Shown here piece by piece: positions 33,219 through 39,219 of a stretch of 39,219 nt of DNA; position 1 is the first letter of the stretch, and the number at the start of each line of letters is the position of its first letter. This DNA is from Pseudomonadota bacterium (lineage in GTDB: Bacteria > Pseudomonadota > Alphaproteobacteria > Acetobacterales > Acetobacteraceae). The translations under genes were made by a program, and so were the position numbers. The notes beneath the pieces were generated by a model. The model was not told the origin of the DNA, did not search any database, and worked only from the letters and a program-made list of their open reading frames with translations. The stretch is taken from contig JAJZFA010000014.1 in assembly GCA_021805565.1 (NCBI GenBank), positions 1 to 39,219 on the forward strand, in the 5' to 3' direction.

Positions 33219-33421
33219 GCTTCCCCGGCTTGCCGCAGGATCGCGCACGCACGATGAAAATCGTCCGGCCGCACCGTCAACCGGCGCGGTATCGCGCCCG
33301 CGCTGCCTTCCAGCACGCTGGTATGGCTGTCGAGCAGAACCGCATCGATCCCGGCATCGGCCAGAAGGGCGGTCAGGAACGACAGTCTGACCGAATCGTT
33401 GGATGTGGCGACAACACGCAT
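33215..33421 (-). CDS. DUF2007 domain protein
   Basis: A 68-residue protein from the ATG at 33421: MRVVATSNDSVRLSFLTALLADAGIDAVLLDSH, then IPRRLTVRPDDFHRACAIL. This is the small ferredoxin-like DUF2007 fold, sometimes labelled a putative signal-transducing protein; its function is not established. A longer reading from 33571 is basic, unconserved and runs into the divergent ispB start, so it is rejected. It leads a two-gene unit with the TrmN6-like gene, divergent from ispB across 140 bases. Confidence 0.8.
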   Translation of the reverse strand: MRVVATSNDSVRLSFLTALLADAGIDAVLLDSHTSVLEGSAGAIPRRLTVRPDDFHRACAILRQAGEA

Positions 33422-33561
33422 GCAAGGATCGTGATCCGGATGGCGGGCGGGTGCAACAGGCGCGAGACCGGCTGGCGCCGGCTGGACCGGGATGCGGCGG
33501 GGCTGCCCCTGCCGCGCGCCACGCCCGTATGGCCGCTTGACCCTTTTGGATACCCACCGAT

Positions 33562-34656
33562 ATGAAGGCACTTCATAAGACAGGGCGGGAGAAGCAATTG
33601 GGCAGCGTCGCCAGTCCGGTCGATCCAGGCGAGACGCTTGTGTCCAGTCCGGCGGAACCCACGGAAGACGACGCGCTGTCGGTTCTGGCCGGCCTTATCG
33701 GGGCCGACCTGGAAGCCTGCAACCGCGTCATCGTCGCTCGGATGGACAGTCCCGTCGCGCTGATTCCCCAGCTTGCCGCCCATATCGTCGCGGCCGGCGG
33801 CAAGCGGCTGCGCCCGCTGCTGACGCTGGCGGCCGCCCGGCTGTGCGGCTATCCGGACCGGGCGGGCGGCGCGCGTCACGTCGATCTGGCCGCATGCGTG
33901 GAATTTATCCATACCGCGACCTTGCTGCATGACGACGTGGTCGATGAAAGCCGGTTGCGCCGGGGCCTGGCGTCCGCCAACGCGGTGTTCGGCAACAAGG
34001 CGTCCGTGCTGGTGGGCGACTTCCTGTTCGCCCGGTCGTTCCAGTTGATGGTCGATGACGGATCGTTGAAAGTGCTGGCGATCTTGTCGAAAGCCGCCGC
34101 GACCATCGCCGAGGGCGAGGTGCTGCAACTGGTGACACAGAACGATCTGTCCACCACCGAAGCGCGCTATCTGGAGGTTATCCAAGGCAAGACCGCCGCC
34201 CTGTTCGCCGCCGCGTGCCAGATCGGCGCCGTGGTGGCGGATCGCCCGGCCAGCGAGGAAGCCGCCCTGGCCGAGTATGGCATGAAGCTGGGAATCGCCT
34301 TCCAGCTTGTCGATGACGCCCTGGATTACGTGGCCGACCAGGCCACGCTGGGCAAGACGATCGGCGACGACTTCCGCGAGGGGAAAATCACCCTGCCGGT
34401 GCTGGTGGCGTTCCTCGCCGGCGACGAACCAGAAAAAATCTTTTGGCGGCGAACGATCGAAACGCTGGAACAGACCGACTCGGATCTGGAACGTGCCATG
34501 CAACTGATCGTTCGGCACGGCGGTATCGGCGTGACGCTGAACAGCGCCCAGCGGTTCGCGCAGGCGGCCAAAGCGGCGCTGGGGGTTTTCCCCGATAGCC
34601 CGATCCGCCGCGCGCTGGCCGATGTCGCCGATTTCACGGTGCGGCGGCTGCGGTAA
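33562..34656 (+). CDS. ispB: Polyprenyl (octaprenyl-type) diphosphate synthase
   Basis: Condenses isopentenyl diphosphate units into the long prenyl chain for ubiquinone. The 364-residue protein has GGKRLRP (79-85), the first Asp-rich motif in LLHDDVVDES (D124, D125, D128), GDFLFARSF, the EGEVLQL helix, and the second Asp-rich motif in FQLVDDALDY (D251, D252, D255). Small residues before the first motif (EFIHTATLL) fit a long-chain product, but chain length cannot be fixed by eye. The first 35 residues are variable, so a start slightly downstream is possible. It diverges from the DUF2007/TrmN6 pair, a common alphaproteobacterial arrangement. Confidence 0.92.
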   Translation: MKALHKTGREKQLGSVASPVDPGETLVSSPAEPTEDDALSVLAGLIGADLEACNRVIVARMDSPVALIPQLAAHIVAAGGKRLRPLLTLAAARLCGYPDRAGGARHVDLAACVEFIHTATLLHDDVVDESRLRRGLASANAVFGNKASVLVGDFLFARSFQLMVDDGSLKVLAILSKAAATIAEGEVLQLVTQNDLSTTEARYLEVIQGKTAALFAAACQIGAVVADRPASEEAALAEYGMKLGIAFQLVDDALDYVADQATLGKTIGDDFREGKITLPVLVAFLAGDEPEKIFWRRTIETLEQTDSDLERAMQLIVRHGGIGVTLNSAQRFAQAAKAALGVFPDSPIRRALADVADFTVRRLR

Positions 34657-34691
34657 ACCGGGACGGTATCGGCGCTGCGCCACAACCTGCG

Positions 34692-36818
34692 ATGGCACGC
34701 GCCCGCAACATATGGCATAGTGCCAACGGCAGAATCCCGGTCGCGCAACCAGTGGCTAAACATATGAAACATCGAGGCAGGCAAGTCCCCCGGGACGGCA
34801 AAACGCCTCCCCACCGGCCGCGTGGCGCCGCTGGCCGGTTACCCGATACCGTCGTGGTTGAAGTCACCGGCACCGATCGCGATGGCGATGCGATCGGCCG
34901 TCCCGTCGAATGGGACCGGGGCGCCGGTCCGCCGCCGGCCATCGCGATGCAGCCGGAACGCCGCGGTACACCGGCCCTTGCACCCGGCGAACGGGTGCTG
35001 GTACGGCTGAAACCGGTGGGACCAGGACGCTATGAAGGCCGCACGCTGCGGCGTATCGGCGAAGCGCCGGGCCGCATCCTCGGTGTGTTCAAGCGCGGGC
35101 GGACGGAAAACCGGATTATCCCCACCGACCGGCGGTCCAAGGCGGAATGGATCGTGCCGTCCGGTCAGGACAATGGCGCCGAACCGGACGAGATCGTCCT
35201 CGCCGAACCGGTTGCCCACCACCTCCATCTCGGTCTCAAGCCCGCCCGGGTGCTGGAACGGCTGGGCAAACTGGGCGACGCCCGGTCGATCAGCCTGATC
35301 GCCATCCATACCCATGACATCCCGCTGACCTTTCCAGATGCCGCCTTGCATGAGGCGGACAAAGCAAGCGGCGTCCTGCTGGGCAGCCGCACCGATTTGC
35401 GCGCGGTGAAACTGATCACCATCGACGGTGCGGATGCTCGCGATTTCGACGATGCGGTGTTCGCGGAACCCGATCCAGACAGCGTAGGCGGTTTCCGCCT
35501 GATCGTGGCTATCGCCGACGTGGCGCATTACGTCCAGCCGGGGTCCGCGCTGGACCATGCCGCCGGCCAGCGCGGCAACAGCGTGTATTTTCCCGACCGG
35601 GTCGTGCCGATGCTGCCGGAGGCGCTGTCCAATGGCTGGTGCAGCCTGCGCCCCAACGAAGATCGGGGCTGTCTGTTCGCCGAAATGTGGATCGGCCGCG
35701 ATGGCCGCAAAACCGGCCACCGCTTCGGCCGCGGGCTGATGCGCAGCGCGGCCCGCATGACCTATGAGGAGGTGCAGGCCGCCGAAGACGCGCACGACGA
35801 TCGCGGCCTGCCCATTCCTCATCTTTACGCGGCCTACCGATCCTTGCTGGCCGCCAGATTGGAACGCGGCACGCTGGAACTCGATCTGCCGGAGCGGCAG
35901 GTGGTGCTGGACGACCGGGGCCAGGTGGCCAGCGTCTCGCCCCGGCCGCGGCTGGACAGTCACCGGCTGATCGAGGAATTCATGGTGCTGGCCAACGTCG
36001 CGGCGGCCGAGGAACTCGAACGGCTGCATAAGCCCTGCATGTATCGCGTCCATGCTCCGCCGTCGGACGAAAAGCTGGAAGCGTTGCGCGGTTTTCTGGC
36101 AACGCTGGGGGTGTCGTTGCCCGCCGGGAACCAGATTCATCCGCGCGATTTCGATCGCGTGCTGCGTCGCTACGCCGGTACGCCCGAATCGGAGACGATC
36201 AGCGAAGTCATGCTGCGCAGCCAGTCGCAGGCCGCCTACAGCCCCGATAATATCGGCCATTTCGGTCTGGCTTTGTCGCGTTACGCGCATTTTACCAGCC
36301 CGATCCGGCGGTATGCGGACCTGCTGGTGCATCGCGCGTTGATCGCCGGCCTGCGATTGGGGCGGGACGGTCTTGCCGACGAACAGATCGCGGCGTTTCC
36401 CGAAATCGGCGACCGGATCACCGAAACCGAACGGCGTGCACAGGCCGCCGAACGGGAGGCGATCGACCGCTATGTGTCCGCCTTCATGGCAGTCCGTACC
36501 GGCGAACAGTTCGCCGCACGCATATCAGGTGTGACTCGTTTCGGCCTGTTTGTGACTGTTACAGAGACGGGTGCCAGCGGTATTGTACCGTTTGCGACAT
36601 TGACGGACGATTTTTGGCAGTATGACGAACGAGAGCAGACCCTGACCGGCCGCCGCACGCGGATCGTCTATCGCCTCGCACAGGCGGTGCGGGTGCTGTT
36701 GTCCGAAGCCAACCCGGTGACCGGCGGGATGGTGTTTCATGTGCTGGACGATACCGTCCCGGCGTCGCGGCATCCGTCCGGTGGGCGTCCAGCGGGGAAA
36801 CGGCCCGCTCGCCGGTGA
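34692..36818 (+). CDS. rnr: Ribonuclease R, lacking the N-terminal winged helix
   Basis: 3'-5' exoribonuclease that degrades structured RNA. The 708-residue protein has a cold-shock-like domain from about residue 50 (LPDTVVVEVTGTDRDGD), the catalytic RNB domain with DGADARDFDDAVFAEPD near residue 247 and TSPIRRYADLLVHRAL, and a C-terminal S1 domain (ARISGVTRFGLFVTVTE...GIVPFATL) with a basic tail. Usual RNase R is 750-800 residues and begins with a winged-helix domain of about 80 residues, which is not found here in any frame; only 35 bases separate this ATG from the ispB stop. A second ATG at 34764 (MKHRGRQ) is an equally possible start. Neither has a clear ribosome-binding site. The stop overlaps the S41 protease start. 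Confidence 0.9.
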   Translation: MARARNIWHSANGRIPVAQPVAKHMKHRGRQVPRDGKTPPHRPRGAAGRLPDTVVVEVTGTDRDGDAIGRPVEWDRGAGPPPAIAMQPERRGTPALAPGERVLVRLKPVGPGRYEGRTLRRIGEAPGRILGVFKRGRTENRIIPTDRRSKAEWIVPSGQDNGAEPDEIVLAEPVAHHLHLGLKPARVLERLGKLGDARSISLIAIHTHDIPLTFPDAALHEADKASGVLLGSRTDLRAVKLITIDGADARDFDDAVFAEPDPDSVGGFRLIVAIADVAHYVQPGSALDHAAGQRGNSVYFPDRVVPMLPEALSNGWCSLRPNEDRGCLFAEMWIGRDGRKTGHRFGRGLMRSAARMTYEEVQAAEDAHDDRGLPIPHLYAAYRSLLAARLERGTLELDLPERQVVLDDRGQVASVSPRPRLDSHRLIEEFMVLANVAAAEELERLHKPCMYRVHAPPSDEKLEALRGFLATLGVSLPAGNQIHPRDFDRVLRRYAGTPESETISEVMLRSQSQAAYSPDNIGHFGLALSRYAHFTSPIRRYADLLVHRALIAGLRLGRDGLADEQIAAFPEIGDRITETERRAQAAEREAIDRYVSAFMAVRTGEQFAARISGVTRFGLFVTVTETGASGIVPFATLTDDFWQYDEREQTLTGRRTRIVYRLAQAVRVLLSEANPVTGGMVFHVLDDTVPASRHPSGGRPAGKRPARR

Positions 36819-38329
36819 TCCGCATAAGTCTCTTGCTGGTGTTGCTTGTCGCCGGGCGGGCGCATGCCGATCCGCTGGCGGCGGGTGGCTTCGATGCCGC
36901 ACGCTTGACGGCGGTTTACAGCGAGGCGCTGGCCTTCGTCGCGCCGCGCATCCTGGAACCGGTTCCGGTTCCGCAACTTGCGCTTTGGGGCCTGCAGGGG
37001 CTGACCGAACTGGACCCCGGCCTTCGGGTGGCGACGGAAGGCGGGCGACTGGTGCTGTTGCGTCAGGATCAGGCGGTATCCGGTGTCCCCAGGCCGGATG
37101 ACGAGTCGCCCGCGGCCTGGGCGGCGGCGGCCGTGGCGCTGACCGCCGCCGGCCTTCCAGTCTCCGCACCGCTGCGGCGGGCCGGCGTTCAGGCTATTGT
37201 CGATGGGTTTTTCGGCCGGATGTTCGGCCGCCTCGATCCCTATTCGCGGTATGTGCCGCCGACCGAGGCAAGCGCCGAACGGGACCGCCGAGCCGGGCGG
37301 GCCGGGCTGGGACTGGCGGTCGGGCGGCGGGGCGCTGCGATCGAGGTGATCGATGTCGTGCGCGACAGCCCGGCCGCGATCGCCGGACTCAGGCCGGGCG
37401 ATATCCTCGCCGCGATCGACGGACAGCGGACGGTGAATCAGGATCCGGAAACGATCGCCGCGCTGCTGGCGGGCACCGAGGGTTCTGTCGTTACCGTGTC
37501 GTGGCGCGGCCGGGACGGGCGGACCCGCGACGGATTGTTCATGCGCGAAATGGTGCCGCCGGAAACGGTCTTCGCCCAGCGTTTCGCCGATGTCCTGGTG
37601 CTGCGGATCACCAGTTTCAGCGCCACCACAGCGTCGCATCTGGCGCTGTCGGTGCAGGATGCGCTGTCGGAAGCGCACCGGGTCGATGGAATCGTGCTGG
37701 ACCTGCGGGAAAACCGCGGCGGCCTGTTGCGACAGGCGGTGACGGCGGCAGATGCCTTCCTGCCGGCCGGCGTGGTGGCGACCACCACCGGGCGGGATCC
37801 GGATTCCATGAACGTGTGGCGCTCGACCGAGGGCGAACTGGCCGAGAATGTGCCGCTGGTGGTGCTGGTCGATGGACGCACCGCCAGCGCGGCCGAAATT
37901 TTGGCGGCGGCATTGGCGGATCGGGGACGCGCCGTCGTGGTCGGCAGCGAAACCTATGGCAAGGGCATGGTGCAAACCATCGCCCCGTTGCCGGACGGAG
38001 GCGAATTGTTCGTGACGTGGAGCCAGACCCTGGCCCCGCTTGGATGGCCGGTCCAGGGTCTGGGCGTACTGCCACAGGTCTGCACCAGCCTGGGTCAGGA
38101 TGCGCTAAGCCGGCAACTGGCCGCGCTTTCCACGGGTTTCCAGCCGATGGCCGCCGCGATCAGGCGTGCCCGTTCGGCCCGGTTGCCAGTCGCGGCGTCC
38201 GAGGTGCTGGAAATACGGGCGCCGTGCCCGGCATCCGGCGGCCGGATAGACGACCTGGACGCGGCTCGGGCGCTGATCGCTAACCCGGCCGCGTATGCCG
38301 CGGCGTTATTGCCGCCGATCCGCCCGTAA
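36815..38329 (+). CDS. S41-family carboxyl-terminal processing protease
   Basis: Periplasmic serine protease of the CtpA type, 504 residues. The GTG at 36815 overlaps the rnr stop and gives a signal peptide (ISLLLVLLVAGRAHA). A PDZ domain lies at about residues 163-235 (LGLAVGRRGAAIEVIDVVRDSPAAIAGLRPGDILAAIDG), and the tail-specific protease domain follows with substrate-groove strand IVLDLRENRGG, catalytic S358 in DGRTASAAEI and K383 in GSETYGKGMVQ. The N-terminal 100 residues are not a recognised domain. Translational coupling to rnr is seen; a functional link is unknown. Confidence 0.9.
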   Translation: MIRISLLLVLLVAGRAHADPLAAGGFDAARLTAVYSEALAFVAPRILEPVPVPQLALWGLQGLTELDPGLRVATEGGRLVLLRQDQAVSGVPRPDDESPAAWAAAAVALTAAGLPVSAPLRRAGVQAIVDGFFGRMFGRLDPYSRYVPPTEASAERDRRAGRAGLGLAVGRRGAAIEVIDVVRDSPAAIAGLRPGDILAAIDGQRTVNQDPETIAALLAGTEGSVVTVSWRGRDGRTRDGLFMREMVPPETVFAQRFADVLVLRITSFSATTASHLALSVQDALSEAHRVDGIVLDLRENRGGLLRQAVTAADAFLPAGVVATTTGRDPDSMNVWRSTEGELAENVPLVVLVDGRTASAAEILAAALADRGRAVVVGSETYGKGMVQTIAPLPDGGELFVTWSQTLAPLGWPVQGLGVLPQVCTSLGQDALSRQLAALSTGFQPMAAAIRRARSARLPVAASEVLEIRAPCPASGGRIDDLDAARALIANPAAYAAALLPPIRP

Positions 38330-38500
38330 CAGACCGGTTCGGGGTAGGGCGAGCGCTTATCGGCTTGATTTTGAAGTAATTTATTATTTATAATATTTTT
38401 GGCCATATTTATCTCATAATAAATACTATTCCCTAATAATTTTTCTTGAAAAATCACCGTGCCGCTTGTAAGTGTTCTGTAAGAACTGACAGGACACGTC
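38330..38500 (+). promoter_or_regulatory. AT-rich promoter and leader region
   Basis: About 90 bases (38365-38454) are extremely AT-rich in an otherwise GC-rich window. TTGATT (38365-38370) and a perfect TATAAT (38389-38394) are spaced by 18 bases, with a predicted start near 38401 and a leader of about 100 nt to the ATG at 38501. Alternative AT-rich -10-like hexamers occur further right. Confidence 0.45.
38472..38497 (+). promoter_or_regulatory. Leader hairpin enclosing the ribosome-binding site
   Basis: GTGTTCTGT (38472-38480) can pair with ACAGGACAC (38489-38497) through nine pairs including one G-U, around an 8-nt loop. The AGGA (38491-38494) that would serve the ATG at 38501 lies in the 3' arm. 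A nested GTTCT/AGAAC repeat offers an alternative fold. It could equally be a DNA palindrome for a regulator. Confidence 0.4.
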
Positions 38501-38689
38501 ATGAACCAGCGCCAATTTGCCGATGCAAGGTCGATCAACCGGCGGATGACCGCGCACAGCGTTTTGACCATCGTTATCGTGTGCGCGATGAGTACCGGTT
38601 CGATGCTGTTGTCGCTGCACTCTTTCCAGGACATTCTGGCGCGCGTTTCAGCGTCCCTGACGATGCTCTCCGCACAACCGATTCGATAA
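38501..38689 (+). CDS. Small predicted single-pass membrane protein, 62 residues
   Basis: MNQRQFADARSINRRMTAHS is a basic cytoplasmic N-terminus, followed by a membrane segment (VLTIVIVCAMSTGSMLLSL, about residues 21-39) and a short polar tail ending SAQPIR. Under the positive-inside rule the C-terminus would be periplasmic. It has an AGGA six bases before the ATG and a promoter-like AT-rich leader. No family is recognised. It could be a stress- or envelope-linked small protein; that is a guess. Confidence 0.5.
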   Translation: MNQRQFADARSINRRMTAHSVLTIVIVCAMSTGSMLLSLHSFQDILARVSASLTMLSAQPIR

Positions 38690-38959
38690 GCCGCCACGCG
38701 GAACGGCCCGATTGGTGTTGACATCGCGCCGCGCCGTTTCGGCGATGACCGCTTCGGTGCGCGGGCCATTTCGCGGTCGGTACAGCTCACGCCCAGGCCG
38801 ATTCGATCGTCCTGAGGCGGGTCCGGCTCCGCCCCGCCACTCGGCGCTTCGATCCATCGGTAATTGGCGTCCTCCAGGATGCTGCTTCGGGTTTATCCGG
38901 CAATGATCGCCTGAGTTGCGGCGCCGGAGAGGTTCAAAGCCGTGGCCGGCGGCGGCCGA
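38690..38959. other. Gap before the edge gene
   Basis: No convincing gene. A GGCGGG...CCCGCC inverted repeat (about 38816-38838) may be a transcript end for converging transcripts. A leftward open frame (38648-38857) has no family match or ribosome-binding site. Confidence 0.35.
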
Positions 38960-39219
38960 TCATGGAATAATATCGCCGGGCCGCAGCGGCCGGAATTTGA
39001 TCTCGGCCTGGATGCCGTTGCGCTGGTTTTCTTCCCGTTCGCGCAAGTACATCAGCAGCAGCCGGCGTTCCATATAGGCCGCCTGGGCCGGGTCGGGGTT
39101 CCAGGGCAGGATCATGCCGCCATCGGGCAGGATGCCTTGGGTGTTGGCGATATCCAGGCCGTCGTTGGGATTGTCCTTCAGATGCCGGCTCTTGATCGCC
39201 CAGGCCGCGAGGTAGGCGT
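38960..39219 (-). CDS. C-terminal part of an unrecognised protein, cut by the window edge
   Basis: About 85 codons are visible, entering from beyond 39219 and ending at the TGA at 38960-38962. The visible part contains AYLAAWAIKSRHLKDNP, ANTQGILPDGGMILPWNPDP, MERRLLLMYLRERE and the end IKFRPLRPGDIIP. The composition is well-behaved (charged, no rare residues) and ends cleanly. I do not recognise the family; the 5' part is outside the window. Confidence 0.6.
   Translation of the reverse strand, partial: AYLAAWAIKSRHLKDNPNDGLDIANTQGILPDGGMILPWNPDPAQAAYMERRLLLMYLREREENQRNGIQAEIKFRPLRPGDIIP

Noticed and set aside
34839-36332. A 497-codon leftward open frame opposite rnr, and similar long frames opposite the S41 protease gene and the capsule GT4 gene
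   Set aside because: All lie fully antisense to genes with clear catalytic motifs, and show the composition expected of GC-rich shadows.

Overview
The window is a GC-rich chromosomal segment with dense gene packing, class Ia NrdB, cobalamin-dependent MetH, polyprenyl diphosphate synthase and an rnr/S41-peptidase pair. Gene content and protein style suggest an alphaproteobacterium, most likely Rhodospirillales/Acetobacteraceae-like; this is inference, as no rRNA or marker comparison was possible. Reading frames are very tightly coupled: thirteen adjacent gene pairs overlap by four bases (ATGA, GTGA or TTGA), which fixes many of the starts chosen here.

Layout. 1-5188 (minus): a copper/silver-type RND efflux operon, with a small Cys/Met/His-rich secreted protein, a FixH/YtkA-like protein, a TolC-like outer-membrane protein, a CusB adaptor and a CusA pump that has lost its C-terminal half beside a perfect hairpin. 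5218-7597: a lower-GC insertion between the efflux operon and metH. It carries a DNA methyltransferase and an XcyI-like restriction endonuclease plus fragments of an IS1-type transposase and of another small gene, and is bracketed by a 17-bp direct repeat and short inverted repeats. 7620-12109 (minus): metH behind an ArsR-SAM-methyltransferase fusion gene with a palindromic operator. 12182-22065: a capsule locus of the ABC-transporter type, divergent from about 14.9 kb: a KpsS-like protein and a GT4 enzyme leftward; a GT4 enzyme, a Wza/BexD-type lipoprotein, a TPR-KpsM fusion, KpsT, KpsE and a methyltransferase rightward.

22218-22823 holds a VapBC-type toxin-antitoxin pair with a frameshifted toxin. 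23133-28719 (minus) is a five-gene catabolic-looking cluster: a TPP enzyme, an alpha/beta hydrolase, an SCP2-type thiolase, an acyl-CoA synthetase and a DOPA-dioxygenase-like protein, of unknown substrate. 28.9-32.3 kb holds a small membrane protein, a hypothetical gene with a near-leaderless promoter, nrdB behind 29-bp tandem repeats, and a conserved small protein. 32.5-38.3 kb is housekeeping: a TrmN6-like methyltransferase with a DUF2007 protein, ispB, an RNase R lacking its N-terminal winged helix, and an S41 protease. The right end has a strongly AT-rich promoter region leading to a small membrane protein whose ribosome-binding site lies in a hairpin, and the C-terminus of an unrecognised gene running off the edge.

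No tRNA, rRNA, CRISPR array or intact insertion sequence was found. The most interesting items are the bounded restriction-modification island, the TPR-KpsM fusion, the ArsR-methyltransferase/metH operon with its operator, the truncated CusA, and the small hairpin-controlled membrane protein gene at 38.5 kb.
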